64,000 nt of DNA. It comes from Bacteroidales bacterium. GTDB taxonomy: Bacteria > Bacteroidota > Bacteroidia > Bacteroidales > UBA3824. The DNA is taken from contig JAFXZT010000155.1 in the NCBI GenBank assembly GCA_017541145.1, positions 1-64,000 on the forward strand, in the 5' to 3' direction. Within the stretch, counting starts at the first letter, position 1; each line of letters begins with the position of its first letter. Below are positions 9,194 to 19,189 of the stretch, piece after piece. The position numbers were made by a program, and so were the translations under genes. The notes under the pieces were generated by a model. That model had not been told where the DNA came from. It did not search any database and was given only the letters and a program-made list of their open reading frames with translations.

Positions 9194-11026
9194 TTATTTT
9201 TTTGTTTTAAAGAATTTAATCAATTCGGTAAGATTTTCTGATTGTTGTGTTAAACTTGATGAATTGCTTGCCACTTCTTCGGCAATTGTTGCAATTTGCT
9301 GAATACCGGTGTTGAATCTTTGAACGGCAGTATTAATTTGTGAACCGCCCGAAGATTGTTCACGGCTGCTTGCCGCAATTTCTTGTACCAATTCTACCGT
9401 TTTTTCGATTTCAGGCAAAACGGTTGAGAATACATCTCCTGTTTGTTTTGCAACATCCACACCTTCAGAACTTACAGTGTCGATTTCTTTGGCTGCGATT
9501 GCACATTTTTCAGCAAGTTTTCTAACCTCGGCGGCTACTACGGCAAAACCTTTACCGTGTTCTCCGGCTCGTGCTGCCTCTACTGCCGCATTCAATGCCA
9601 ATATATTGGTTTGGAATGCAATATCGTCAATTACAGAAATCTTTTGAGCAATATCTGTCATAGAAGTAACAGTTTTCTGTGCGGCTTCCCAACAATCCTT
9701 GATTGTTTTTGCAGCTGAATTTGCAATTTTTTCGGTACGTGCTGAATTTTCACTGTTTTGAGCAATTGATGTTGCCATTTCCTCAATTGATGAACTGATT
9801 TCTTCTGCCGATGCTGCTTGTTCGTTGGCTGAATTGCTCATCTGCAAACTTGCACGTTGCATTTCGTTGGCTGCTCCCGAAATTTCGTTTGACGAATTGA
9901 TAATTGATGTAATAATATTCGTAAGTTTTTCTTTCATGTCAGCCATTGAATTTGAGAGCATTGCAAGTTCGCCTTCGCTGTCTTGATGCTCAAAATCTAT
10001 TGTGAGATCGCCTTCGGTAAACTTACGTGCTTTGGCGATGTTGGAGTGAATCTGTTTTTTTAGTTGATGTATTGCATATCTTGCAAATATGAATACTAAT
10101 AACATTGTAATTATGACTATGCTACTGCCTTGCACTCTCATTCTTACGGTTTTTTCGCTGATGTTTTCAACGTTTATCATCGATTGTTTTTCTATCATAT
10201 TGTTCAAACCTTCAACGGATTTGCTCAATTCTTTACTGATATTCGGTAAGTCTGCTACTATCTCCAAAATTTTGTTACATTCATTGATAAACTCTTGATA
10301 TTTATTCATATAGTCATTATGATAGCTGTTGAGTCTTCTTACCGTAGTTTTGTCGTCGGCAGAGAGGTCAAGAGCTGAAAGTTTGTTTATGTTGGCAGTA
10401 ATTTCGTTGTTTATATCGTTACTTTTGTTCGCGTTTGCCATCGCTTCTTTGCCAAACAGATTTTTATCTAATAAAAGTATACTGTTGATATATTCACAAG
10501 CTCTTGCGTTTTCTACTTTTGAACTGTTTTTCAGTTTGTTGTAAAAGTTTGTCATGCGATTTTCGTAATTGGTACGCATTTCACCCATCTCGTTTATAAC
10601 AGTTCCCATACTGTTGTAAATATCGTCCATGCCGTAAAACATCTTTGAAAGTTTTTCAAAGGAGGACATCAATTCTTCATATTGATTTTTTAGTTCTTGG
10701 GGAGTGTCTTCTTGTTGTATAAGATTTTCTAATTTCTTTTGATTTTCAATTGCTTGATTGTAACTTATAAGGCCTTGTTCTCTGTTGACTGTAGCTTCTC
10801 CGGAGAGGATAAACATCCTGAAGGCATTAACAGTTTCGTCCAGATCGTTATGAAAATTGTTGGCAATATCCAACATTGGGATATATTTTTTTACAAGAAC
10901 TTGGGATTTTTCATCAATTTCTTTCATTCCGATAAGTGGTGCAATTGATACGATGGCCATTGGAATTAATAAAATGGCAAATGTAATTCCCAACTGAGTG
11001 CTTAGTTTAAAATTTTTGTACTTCAT
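9194..11026 (-). CDS. methyl-accepting chemotaxis protein
   Basis: 610 aa transmembrane chemoreceptor. TM1 lies at about residues 11-31, a helical periplasmic sensor at about 35-295, TM2 at about 301-318, HAMP at about 319-372, and the cytoplasmic signalling coiled coil at about 375-607. The highly conserved hairpin tip that contacts CheA and CheW is intact ([20 protein letters not shown] followed by [16 protein letters not shown], about 471-507). It ends [10 protein letters not shown], with no CheR/CheB-binding pentapeptide. No cheA, cheW, cheR or cheB is in this window. A second receptor of the same kind is at 60305-62446. Chemoreceptors are uncommon in Bacteroidales; here they could feed a gliding or other non-flagellar output, but that is inference. 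Confidence 0.95.
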   Translation of the reverse strand: MKYKNFKLSTQLGITFAILLIPMAIVSIAPLIGMKEIDEKSQVLVKKYIPMLDIANNFHNDLDETVNAFRMFILSGEATVNREQGLISYNQAIENQKKLENLIQQEDTPQELKNQYEELMSSFEKLSKMFYGMDDIYNSMGTVINEMGEMRTNYENRMTNFYNKLKNSSKVENARACEYINSILLLDKNLFGKEAMANANKSNDINNEITANINKLSALDLSADDKTTVRRLNSYHNDYMNKYQEFINECNKILEIVADLPNISKELSKSVEGLNNMIEKQSMINVENISEKTVRMRVQGSSIVIITMLLVFIFARYAIHQLKKQIHSNIAKARKFTEGDLTIDFEHQDSEGELAMLSNSMADMKEKLTNIITSIINSSNEISGAANEMQRASLQMSNSANEQAASAEEISSSIEEMATSIAQNSENSARTEKIANSAAKTIKDCWEAAQKTVTSMTDIAQKISVIDDIAFQTNILALNAAVEAARAGEHGKGFAVVAAEVRKLAEKCAIAAKEIDTVSSEGVDVAKQTGDVFSTVLPEIEKTVELVQEIAASSREQSSGGSQINTAVQRFNTGIQQIATIAEEVASNSSSLTQQSENLTELIKFFKTKK

Positions 11027-11214
11027 AATAGTTCAATTTTATCTTTTTAAGGTATTGTTTATTGTTACAAAAAAAAAGCCAAATATTAAATCATTACATC
11101 TTTTTTGCGGTTGTAAAGATTATTAAAAATTGAGATTATAACAAGTTTTTTTACTTTGATTTTTTTCGTCTTTTTTTATATATTTTTCCGCGGGGGTGCG
11201 CATGTGTCTTTTTT

Positions 11215-11258
11215 CCGTGGGTTTGCACCCACGGTGAAAATCAAACACCACTCCGTGG
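11215..11258. repeat. dispersed palindromic repeat, copy 1
   Basis: A perfect palindrome, CCGTGGGTTTGCACCCACGG (11215-11234), is followed by GAAAATCAAACACCACTCCG. The same unit recurs at 47689-47730 and, rearranged, at 62578-62650. The rest of 11027-11295 is AT-rich with no gene I can support. Confidence 0.85.
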
Positions 11259-11295
11259 TTTTTCTTTAAATTGAGATTGAAACTTTTTTTTCTTT

Positions 11296-11733
11296 TTAGT
11301 TGATACCTTTGGGGTTAGGGCCGTATTTATTGGTTCCGGGTTGACTGTCTAAACAAAATAATATTATCATAATAATTGCTCCAATAATTAATGAAGTCAA
11401 AGTATCTATACTGCCAATTGCAAGTTTTGTTTCTGCAAACGGTATAGCGTAGACTAACAACCACCATGCACTTTTACCGGAGTCGTGCAAACGTCTTACT
11501 TGTAGCCCTAAGGATGGCAATAATAATATGTAGAAATAGATTTTTCCAAAAATAGATGCGTTTTTTGCTATTATATCTGCTTTTGTTACTGCATAGATTG
11601 TTACTACTGTTATGCTATAAATTAAACAGAAAATTAGATAATACAATACCCACATCCAATATTGTTTGCGTCTTGCTCTTCCTTTGAAATCGATGTAATG
11701 ATTTGTGATTACATCAAAGAAATATTTTTTCAT
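11296..11733 (-). CDS. DUF805 family inner-membrane protein
   Basis: About 145 aa when started at the ATG giving MKKYFFDVITNHYIDFKGRARRKQYW. A longer frame opens at 11760, but the family normally begins at this point. Family hallmarks are FKGRARRKQYW at the N-terminus, RRLHDSGKSAWW in the middle and DSQPGTNKYGPNPKG at the C-terminus, with three or four hydrophobic membrane segments between. The function of DUF805 is not established; members are small membrane proteins sometimes linked to stress or envelope loci. It is the first of three small membrane-protein genes on the minus strand; the next starts about 400 bp away. Confidence 0.88.
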   Translation of the reverse strand: MKKYFFDVITNHYIDFKGRARRKQYWMWVLYYLIFCLIYSITVVTIYAVTKADIIAKNASIFGKIYFYILLLPSLGLQVRRLHDSGKSAWWLLVYAIPFAETKLAIGSIDTLTSLIIGAIIMIILFCLDSQPGTNKYGPNPKGIN

Positions 11734-11813
11734 AAAGATTTTTTTAGTAAACAGCTGCAAATTTAATAATATTATTTGTTGTTTTGCTCTTTCGGAAAGA
11801 TTTTTTTTGGGGG

Positions 11814-12137
11814 TTAGAATTTTGATTCTATATATTTGATTCCTAACAGTATGATAAATTCAATCAGAAACAGAAAGATTATTGATATTATGAGTTTGAT
11901 TATTTTTCCGGATTTTTTCTTGTGACATACAAACCACAGGTCGGTTATGAAATATACTGCTGTTAATATAAAACAGATGTCAACAAAATTGCTGCCTGCG
12001 CTTGTTGTAAATGCAAAGTGTATAAACCATCCTATTGCAATGATTATTAATGCTACTATTATTAATCTCAATCCGTAGGCTGTGGGATTGTTGCGTAATA
12101 GAAACGTTTTTTTCTTGTTGGAGTTTTGCTGTTTCAT
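11814..12137 (-). CDS. small membrane protein, unknown
   Basis: 107 aa with a basic N-terminus (KQQNSNKKKTFLLRNN) and three predicted membrane helices (about 24-44, 51-70 and 83-103). I do not recognise the family. It lies between the DUF805 gene and another membrane protein on the same strand. No promoter or terminator is evident, so the three may be co-transcribed. Confidence 0.65.
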   Translation of the reverse strand: MKQQNSNKKKTFLLRNNPTAYGLRLIIVALIIIAIGWFIHFAFTTSAGSNFVDICFILTAVYFITDLWFVCHKKKSGKIIKLIISIIFLFLIEFIILLGIKYIESKF

Positions 12138-12219
12138 AATTCATTTCTTTTGATTTTTTTTAAAACTTCTTTTTGTATGCAACAGCAAAACTTTTATTTT
12201 CAGGGGGATGTGCTGTTGT

Positions 12220-12963
12220 CTAATAATCTGTAAGGATTTCGGCAGCGTTTATCAAATGATTGAATTCTATGGCAGAAAGTGTTACGTCGGATTCTTTTAC
12301 TCCGCCGAAAAGTGTGAGTTTTTGGCTGTAGAATCCTACGTTGTCTACTTTCATTTTTATTGTTTTGCCGTTTAGTTCCAACTGTATAACAAGGTTGGGA
12401 TTGATTTTCCAAATTTCGTCGGCTGCTTTTTCTATTGTTTCTTTCAGGTGATTGTCTTTTATTTCGGGCGTACCTTCTGAAAGTTTTATGCAGAATTTGC
12501 AATCTTCGGTTCTGCGCAATAATGCGTGTGTGAGTTCGCATTTTTCTTTGTCATAGATTGTTGCGAATATTTCTGACGCATTGAAGTTGTTGCGACCGAT
12601 TTTTATGTTTTTGATATTGTATTTTGCGTAATCGTCTTTTATTTTGGTTACGCTGGAGTGTGAACTCGATTTTAATGTATCGTTTACTGTAATTTTCGGA
12701 CAGATAAATGCCGAGAGTTTCTTCAAAAGGTTTGAAGTGTAGGATTTTGTAAGGATTTTTGTACTGTTGAGGATTAATGCAGCTAAGAGTATTAATATAA
12801 ACGGTAATACAATCAGTTTTCCGCCGGTCATGGCTATTGTTATTGCTAATGCAAGCAAGAATATATATATCACGCTGTTAGCAAGTATTAATGCTGATTT
12901 TGTTCCGTATATTTTACTTACAAATTCTTTGATTTCTGAATCGGTTTTCATTGTAATTATCAT
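12220..12963 (-). CDS. membrane-anchored protein, unknown
   Basis: 247 aa. Two adjacent membrane helices near the N-terminus (about 23-44 and 48-65) are followed by a soluble domain of about 180 residues with alternating beta and helix (NIKIGRNNFNASEIFATIYDK, LVIQLELNGKTIKMKVDNVG). Met5 is an alternative start. Probably anchored in the inner membrane with the C-terminal domain in the cytoplasm. Family not recognised. It is first in the direction of transcription of the three-gene membrane-protein group. Confidence 0.7.
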   Translation of the reverse strand: MIITMKTDSEIKEFVSKIYGTKSALILANSVIYIFLLALAITIAMTGGKLIVLPFILILLAALILNSTKILTKSYTSNLLKKLSAFICPKITVNDTLKSSSHSSVTKIKDDYAKYNIKNIKIGRNNFNASEIFATIYDKEKCELTHALLRRTEDCKFCIKLSEGTPEIKDNHLKETIEKAADEIWKINPNLVIQLELNGKTIKMKVDNVGFYSQKLTLFGGVKESDVTLSAIEFNHLINAAEILTDY

Positions 12964-13559
12964 GTCTTTTTTTATTTTTTACAGTCTTTCTCTCTCTTTT
13001 AATTTTATATTCCTCAGTTTTGATATATGTGCTATATTATTTTCACAAGTCAAAGATGCGAAAATTGTTTAATTTAACAAAAAATTAAACTGTCTTTTTT
13101 TATTAGGTTTTTCACTCACGTTTAATTGTGTATTTTGTTTGTAATGATGTTGTTTTAGTTATGATGTTACACAAAAAGCAATTAGCCGTGTTTCATTCAT
13201 AAAAAAATATCATGAATACGTGTTTTGTATTTGTTATTAACGTTAGTTTTTTATTTCTATTTTGTAAAACCGAAATTTTCTTAACATGTTTTTTTGTTTT
13301 ACGTTTTGTAATAGTGTTGATGTTATTTTTTCTGTATATTTATTGTAAAATTTTAAGTTGTATGCAATGAAAATTGTTGTAAAGTAAAACAGAAATTTTT
13401 TTTTATGTTGCAGAGGTATTACAAGATATTGAATTGTAGTAGTTTAATAGTTAATTGAATTTTATTTTTTGCATTGTAGTAACATGTAAATAAATTTACA
13501 GTAAGTATATCATAATGTTAGAGAACAAATAAAAATCTGAAGAGATATACAAAAAAAAA
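12964..13559. other. AT-rich intergenic region
   Basis: About 600 bp between the divergently transcribed membrane-protein group and topA, very T-rich on the plus strand. I see no open frame of conviction, no tRNA and no strong hairpin. Its right end abuts the topA promoter. Confidence 0.6.
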
Positions 13560-13591
13560 TTTGTCGGTAGGTTATAAATTTTATTACTTTG
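13560..13591 (+). promoter_or_regulatory. topA promoter
   Basis: TTTG (13560-13563), 20 nt, then TTACTTTG (13584-13591), which matches the Bacteroidetes -7 element at seven of eight positions. The topA start codon is 64 nt further on. Confidence 0.65.
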
Positions 13592-13655
13592 CATTTTGAA
13601 TTATTAAAAGGCGTAGTCCTTTGCATAAATAAATAAATAACAATTTTGTGAAGTA

Positions 13656-16238
13656 ATGGCAAAGAACTTAGTAATAGTGGAGTCCCCTGCCAAAGCTAAA
13701 ACTATTGGCAAATTATTGGGGAGTGACTATTTGGTAAAACCAAGTTTCGGACATATCCGGGATTTAGCGAAGAAAAATTATGGAATTGATATCGAACATG
13801 GTTTTGAACCAACGTATGAAGTAGATGCGGAAAAGAAAAAAGTGGTGGCAGAGTTGCGCAAAGATTGCAAAGCTGCTGACCAAGTTTGGCTTGCATCCGA
13901 TGAGGACCGCGAGGGGGAGGCTATTGCTTGGCACCTGGCGGTTACACTGAAATTGCCTGTTGAGACAACAAAGCGTATTGTTTTCCACGAAATTACTAAA
14001 AAGGCTATTGATGAGGCAGTTTTGAATCCTCGTACAATTGACATGAATCTCGTGAACGCGCAGCAAGCCAGAAGAATTCTGGACCGTCTCGTAGGTTTCG
14101 AACTTTCTGAAGTTCTTTGGAAAAAGGTTAAGAGTAATCTTAGTGCGGGTCGTGTGCAGTCGATGGCTGTCAGACTTATTGTAGAGAGAGAACGCGAAAT
14201 TATGAGTTTCAATGTCTCTGATTATTATAAGGCTGTGGCAAAATTTGCTGCTCCCGATACAAAATCTTCTTTTAGAGCCGAATATTCCGGTGATTTGAAA
14301 GATGAAGCTCAGGCTAAGAAGTTTCTTGAGGGTTGTAAGGGTAGTGATTTTGTTGTAAAATCTGTAGAGACCAAACCGGGTAAGCGTACTCCGGCGCCGC
14401 CTTTTACTACTTCTACTCTTCAGCAGGAGGCCAGTCGTAAACTTGGTTTTTCTGTTTCTCAGACGATGTCTTTGGCTCAGAGTCTTTATGAATCCGGTTT
14501 TATTACATATATGCGTACCGATAGTGTAAACTTGAGCGATGTTTGTACTAATGCTTGTAAAGAGTTTATTACTAAAGAGTACGGTGCTAATTATTCTAAA
14601 CCGCGTCAGTATAAAACTAAATCAAAAGGTGCTCAAGAGGCTCACGAGGCTATCCGTCCGACTTCGATGAAACTTGTTGTAAGTCAGAAATGGGATGAAC
14701 AGCGTCTTTATGAAATTATTTTGAAACGTACTTTGGCGTCTCAGATGTCTGATGCTGTAATTGAGCGTACTAATGTAAGTATCGAAGCTTCTAATAATAA
14801 AGCTCAGTTTTCTGCTACCGGTGAGTTTATAAAGTTTGACGGTTTCTTGAAAGTTTATCTTGAAGGTACTGACGACGAAACTGCTAAAGATGAACAATTG
14901 CTTCCGGCTCTTACTGTTGGTAGCAAAGTAAAACTCAACGAATTGGAAGTTAATCAGCGTTTTACACATGCTCAGCCGAGATATACTGAGGCTTCTTTGG
15001 TAAAACGTTTGGAGGAACTTGGTATCGGTCGTCCTTCTACTTATGCTCCGATTATTACTACTATTATAAAGCGTGGTTATGTTTTGAAAGAAGATCGTAC
15101 CGGTACAGAGCGTGAATATGTAAGTCTTGTTTTGAAAGACGATAAGATATCTCGAAATGTTAAAAAAGAAAATACCGGTTACGAGAAGAATAAACTTTTC
15201 TGTACTGATATTGCGATGGTGGTTACCGATTATTTGTCGGAACATTTCAATGATATTATGGATTACAACTTTACAGCTACTGTAGAAAAAGATTTTGATG
15301 AGATAGCTGAAGGTAATTTGGAATGGGCAAAGATGTTGAAAGATTTTTATGACCCGTTTCATGATACAATCCAAAAAAGTATTGAAGGTAAACGTAGTGT
15401 CGGCGAGCGTATTTTAGGTGAAGATCCTCAAACCGGAAAAGTTGTAATGGTAAGAATCGGACGTTTTGGTCCTATTGTACAATTGGGCGAAAATTCCGAA
15501 GAAGATAAACCTGTTTATGCAAGTTTGAGCAAAGATCAGCATATTGAAACTATTACATTGGAGGAGGCTCTCAACCTTATCAACAATGAACAGGGCGGAC
15601 GTTTGATTGGTGTGGATCCTCAGACCGAAAAGAATGTATACGCGCGTGTAGGACGTTTCGGACCGATGGTTCAGCTCGGTGAAAATACTGATCCTGATAA
15701 GCGTTACGCTACGATACTCAAACCGTTGACAGTAGAGACAGTTACATTGCCTCAAGCTTTGAAACTTTTGGAACTTCCGAGAACTATCGGCGAATACGAA
15801 GGTAAGAAAATTACGGTTTCGGTTGGTCGTTTCGGTCCGTATATTGCTCACAACAGCAAATTTGTTTCATTGAAAAAAACTGACGACCCGTTAACAATCG
15901 GTTATGACAGATGTGTAGAACTTATTCTGCAAAAGCGTGAGACCGATGCGGCTCGAATGATAAAAGAATTCAATGAAAATCTTAAGATTGTAAAAGACCG
16001 TTGGGGACATCCTACTGTTTTTTACAAGAAGAAGTATTTCAAGTTGGCAGCTCAGACCGATCCTGAGAAACTTACAGAAGCAGAATGTCTTGCAATAGCA
16101 GGAGTAAAACCCGGTGAGCAAGAAGAAAAAGAAGTAAAAGAGAAAGCTAAAAAGACTTCTACGAAAAAAACTGCTGCAAAAAAGACTACTACGAAAAAAA
16201 CTGATTCAGGTAAAAAAACGACAAAGAAATCAGAATAG
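13656..16238 (+). CDS. topA: DNA topoisomerase I
   Basis: 860 aa type IA topoisomerase that relaxes negative supercoils. The N-terminal Toprim domain has VIVESPAKAKTI (about 6-17) and the acidic DEDREGEAIAW motif. The catalytic tyrosine is Tyr285 in GFITYMRTDS. After the four-domain core come two or three TopoI_C-type repeats (IGRFGPIVQLGE, VGRFGPMVQLGE, VGRFGPYIAH), and then a Lys/Thr-rich tail of about 45 residues made of KKT repeats. I see no paired Cys motifs, so the zinc ribbons of E. coli TopA are absent and the basic tail probably supplies DNA binding. Single gene with its own promoter; porP follows 67 bp later with no terminator between them. Confidence 0.97.
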   Translation: MAKNLVIVESPAKAKTIGKLLGSDYLVKPSFGHIRDLAKKNYGIDIEHGFEPTYEVDAEKKKVVAELRKDCKAADQVWLASDEDREGEAIAWHLAVTLKLPVETTKRIVFHEITKKAIDEAVLNPRTIDMNLVNAQQARRILDRLVGFELSEVLWKKVKSNLSAGRVQSMAVRLIVEREREIMSFNVSDYYKAVAKFAAPDTKSSFRAEYSGDLKDEAQAKKFLEGCKGSDFVVKSVETKPGKRTPAPPFTTSTLQQEASRKLGFSVSQTMSLAQSLYESGFITYMRTDSVNLSDVCTNACKEFITKEYGANYSKPRQYKTKSKGAQEAHEAIRPTSMKLVVSQKWDEQRLYEIILKRTLASQMSDAVIERTNVSIEASNNKAQFSATGEFIKFDGFLKVYLEGTDDETAKDEQLLPALTVGSKVKLNELEVNQRFTHAQPRYTEASLVKRLEELGIGRPSTYAPIITTIIKRGYVLKEDRTGTEREYVSLVLKDDKISRNVKKENTGYEKNKLFCTDIAMVVTDYLSEHFNDIMDYNFTATVEKDFDEIAEGNLEWAKMLKDFYDPFHDTIQKSIEGKRSVGERILGEDPQTGKVVMVRIGRFGPIVQLGENSEEDKPVYASLSKDQHIETITLEEALNLINNEQGGRLIGVDPQTEKNVYARVGRFGPMVQLGENTDPDKRYATILKPLTVETVTLPQALKLLELPRTIGEYEGKKITVSVGRFGPYIAHNSKFVSLKKTDDPLTIGYDRCVELILQKRETDAARMIKEFNENLKIVKDRWGHPTVFYKKKYFKLAAQTDPEKLTEAECLAIAGVKPGEQEEKEVKEKAKKTSTKKTAAKKTTTKKTDSGKKTTKKSE

Positions 16239-16305
16239 ATGTGAATTAGGCACAGATATTGAATATGAGAAATACTGTAAAAAAAACTTTTAAATTTATA
16301 TAAAC

Positions 16306-17229
16306 ATGAAACATAAATTCTTATTCTTGATCGTTTTGTTGGCTTTTGCTATGCAGACAATCGCGCAGCAAGATCCGCATTACAGCCACTTTATGTTTAA
16401 TCAGCCGTCATACAATCCGGCATATTGCGGCACAAGTGGAATGATAAACGGTACAATGATATACAGAGATCAGTGGATGGGATTGACAGGCGGTCCTAAA
16501 ACACTGATGCTAAGTGCAGATGCACCGGTAAGATTATTCGGTACATCAGGAGGTGCCGGTATTACGCTGATAAACGATGAAATAGGATACGAATCAAATT
16601 TTACAGCAAAATTGGCTTACGCATATCATATTCAAGCCGGCTCCGGGATGTTGTCATTCGGAGTAGATGCAGGTTTGTTCAACAAGTCGATAAACGGAGA
16701 TTGGCAGTTTCCGGACGAGCATGAATCAATTTTTGCGGGAAAAACACGTAAAATGATATTTGATTTGGGAGCAGGCATGTATTACAATGTAGGCGGCTTA
16801 ACACTCGGATTATCATCAATGCACGTTATGAAACCTGTATTGGATTTTTCGGAAGACGGAGAAACTTATATGGCGAGACATTATTATTTTACGGGAACAT
16901 ATAATATTTCTTTGGCTAATTCGTTATTTGAGTTGACACCTGGTTTCATCCTTATGTCTGACGGCAGTACGATGCAAGCAGATATAAATGTTAATCTTTT
17001 ATACAATAAAAAAGTATGGGGTGGCGTTACTTATAGAAACGAGGACGCGATAGCTATTTTGGCAGGCTTTACTTTGATGGGCGATCTCAAAGTAGGTGCG
17101 GCATACGAGTTTGGGCTCTCGAAATTGCGTAAAACCAACTCGGGCTCATTTGAATTGATGTTGGGATACGCATTTATGCCTGAAAGAAGCAAACCCGCAC
17201 AGAAAGTTCGTAGCGTAAGGTTCTTGTAA
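16306..17229 (+). CDS. porP: T9SS outer-membrane protein, PorP/SprF family
   Basis: 307 aa with a signal peptide (cleavage after AMQTIAQ, about residue 21) and a predicted beta-barrel. QQDPHYSHFMFNQPSYNPAY is the family signature at the mature N-terminus, and LGYAFMPERSKPAQKVRSVRFL is a typical end. PorP/SprF proteins sit in the outer membrane and anchor or support type IX secretion; some family members instead partner individual secreted adhesins. Its place directly before gldK (46 bp gap) is the standard core order porP-K-L-M-N, so I take it as the core subunit. Confidence 0.93.
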   Translation: MKHKFLFLIVLLAFAMQTIAQQDPHYSHFMFNQPSYNPAYCGTSGMINGTMIYRDQWMGLTGGPKTLMLSADAPVRLFGTSGGAGITLINDEIGYESNFTAKLAYAYHIQAGSGMLSFGVDAGLFNKSINGDWQFPDEHESIFAGKTRKMIFDLGAGMYYNVGGLTLGLSSMHVMKPVLDFSEDGETYMARHYYFTGTYNISLANSLFELTPGFILMSDGSTMQADINVNLLYNKKVWGGVTYRNEDAIAILAGFTLMGDLKVGAAYEFGLSKLRKTNSGSFELMLGYAFMPERSKPAQKVRSVRFL

Positions 17230-17274
17230 AAAAAAAGATAATAAAAATATCAGCAAAAATAATAAATAGGTATT

Positions 17275-18714
17275 ATGAAAAAAGTAATTGTAGCAGCGGC
17301 ATCAGGACTATTGATACTCAGCGGATGTAGCAATAGTGGCAACGGTGAACTGATAGGAGCACAGAATCGTCCTGCTAACTATGTTGAAACTGATCCTTAC
17401 GGAATGGTTTTTATTCCACAAGGTAGTTGCACCATAGGACCTAACGATCAAGATGTTCCATTTGCGATGACCGCTCAGGCTAAAACTATTACCGTCGATC
17501 CGTTTTGGATGGACGACACTGAAATCACAAACAATGAATATCGTCAGTTTGTAGAATGGGTTAGGGACTCTATCGCAATGCGTTTGTGTTTGCTCGCAGG
17601 TGCCGGCGAAGGTTCCAAAGGTAATCTTTTCAAAATCGAAGTTGATGAAGAAAAAAACGATCCAAACGAATATGACCCAACTGACCCCAAAACATGTTGG
17701 TTGAATTGGGAAAACAGAGACCTCGTTTGGGATAAATCAGGCAAAGGCGAAGAACGTCAAGCTATTTCTGATGCAGTACAAGATTTGTACCTCATAAAAG
17801 AAGAACGTTTCAATCACCTTCAGGAAATCGATACAAGGAAACTTATCTTTGATTATCAATGGGTAGATCTCCGTCAAGCTGCTCTCAAACAGAACAGATA
17901 CAATTTTAATGAAGATTTTACCGGTGGTAGCTACGAAGGTACTGTTATTGATGCAAAAGGTAATGTTGTTCAGATTCAGGACAGACGCTCTTTCATTATG
18001 CAAGGTCGTATCAATGTATATCCTGATACACTCTGTTGGATGAGCGACTATACATATTCTTACAACGAACCTATGGCTCGTAAGTATTTCTGGCACGTAG
18101 CATTTGATGATTATCCAGTTGTAGGTGTTAATTGGAAACAAGCTACAGCATTCTGTATTTGGCGTTCAGACCTTCTTAACAACTATTTGACACACAATGG
18201 TCAGCCACGTATGGAAGAATACCGACTCCCGACCGAAGCTGAGTGGGAATACGCTGCCCGCGGCGGCTTGGCATTATCAATGTATCCTTGGGGCGGTCCT
18301 TATACAAGAAACAATTCAGGTTGTTTTATCGCAAACTTCAAACCGCTTCGTGGTCGTTATGCTGACGACGGCGCTGCAAGAACAATTCAAGTTGCGACAT
18401 ACGCTCCTAATGAATACGGTCTTTATGATATGGCGGGTAATGTTTCTGAGTGGACATCTAACGCATTTGACGAAAGTGCTTACAGCTATACCCATGATTT
18501 GAACCCTGATTACAGCTACAACGCTTTGGCTGACGATCCTCCAGTATTGAAAAGAAAAGTTATCCGTGGCGGTTCTTGGAAAGACGTCGGATACTATCTC
18601 CAGGTTGGTACACGTACTTACGAGTATCAAGATACTGCAAAGTGCTACATCGGTTTCCGTTGTGTAAGATCATACATGGGACGTAGTGCTTCAGATTGGG
18701 ATTATGGCAAATAA
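17275..18714 (+). CDS. gldK: T9SS ring lipoprotein GldK/PorK
   Basis: 479 aa outer-membrane lipoprotein. Lipobox LSGC with Cys18. An FGE-sulfatase-like fold spans most of the protein: MVFIPQGSCTIGPND, the YRLPTEAEWEYAARGG motif, GLYDMAGNVSEWTSN, KVIRGGSWKD and YIGFRCVRS. A family-typical insertion (about 100-250) interrupts the fold. GldK and GldN form the periplasmic ring of the type IX secretion system. The fold is borrowed from the formylglycine-generating enzyme, but GldK is structural. A strong hairpin follows at 18743-18792, so gldL may not be only a read-through gene. Confidence 0.97.
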   Translation: MKKVIVAAASGLLILSGCSNSGNGELIGAQNRPANYVETDPYGMVFIPQGSCTIGPNDQDVPFAMTAQAKTITVDPFWMDDTEITNNEYRQFVEWVRDSIAMRLCLLAGAGEGSKGNLFKIEVDEEKNDPNEYDPTDPKTCWLNWENRDLVWDKSGKGEERQAISDAVQDLYLIKEERFNHLQEIDTRKLIFDYQWVDLRQAALKQNRYNFNEDFTGGSYEGTVIDAKGNVVQIQDRRSFIMQGRINVYPDTLCWMSDYTYSYNEPMARKYFWHVAFDDYPVVGVNWKQATAFCIWRSDLLNNYLTHNGQPRMEEYRLPTEAEWEYAARGGLALSMYPWGGPYTRNNSGCFIANFKPLRGRYADDGAARTIQVATYAPNEYGLYDMAGNVSEWTSNAFDESAYSYTHDLNPDYSYNALADDPPVLKRKVIRGGSWKDVGYYLQVGTRTYEYQDTAKCYIGFRCVRSYMGRSASDWDYGK

Positions 18715-18742
18715 TGAATTTAATATTTCATAATACTATATG

Positions 18743-18800
18743 CCGATATGCAAAAACGGGAACCAAATCCCAAAACAATTTTTGCATATCGGTATTTTTT
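18743..18800 (+). terminator. terminator between gldK and gldL
   Basis: A perfect 14-bp stem, CCGATATGCAAAAA (18743-18756) with TTTTTGCATATCGG (18779-18792), is followed by TATTTTTTTT. An inner GGG/CCC pair can extend it. The remaining 390 bp to gldL are AT-rich. A weak promoter-like pair (TTTT 19042-19045, 20 nt, TAATTTTA 19066-19073) lies 117 bp before gldL. Confidence 0.85.
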
Positions 18801-19189
18801 TTGTAAAAATAATTGCAGAAGAATATTTTTCTACGATAATTATTACAAAAAAATGCTGTTTTCCTACAAAGATTATACAAACAAACAGACTAAAATCAGT
18901 TTGAAAAATATTTATTTGTAGTTTAAAAACAATACAATAAGTAACAACCATAAAAAAACAGTAAAAAAAGAATCTGTTACTCTTAGGGTTGGAATAAATT
19001 TTGCTTTTTCTTAAAAAAAATTAAAAAAATCTGTTATTAAATTTTTTTAATAAAAAAAAGATATGTAATTTTAGCCGTTGAATTTGCACTTACGTATGTA
19101 CACTTTAAGTGTCAAATCGCGGAAACTAAAGAATTTAAATAAACAAATAATAAATAATAATTTTTCAATTAAACTAAAGAAAACATATT

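Noticed and set aside
12200-12541. Arg/Asn-rich minus-strand frame of 113 aa
   Set aside because: Shadow of the 247-aa membrane protein in another frame, with composition typical of an out-of-frame reading.
18800-19189. Riboswitch or small RNA in the gldK-gldL gap
   Set aside because: Apart from the terminator I see only AT-rich sequence and no known riboswitch core.
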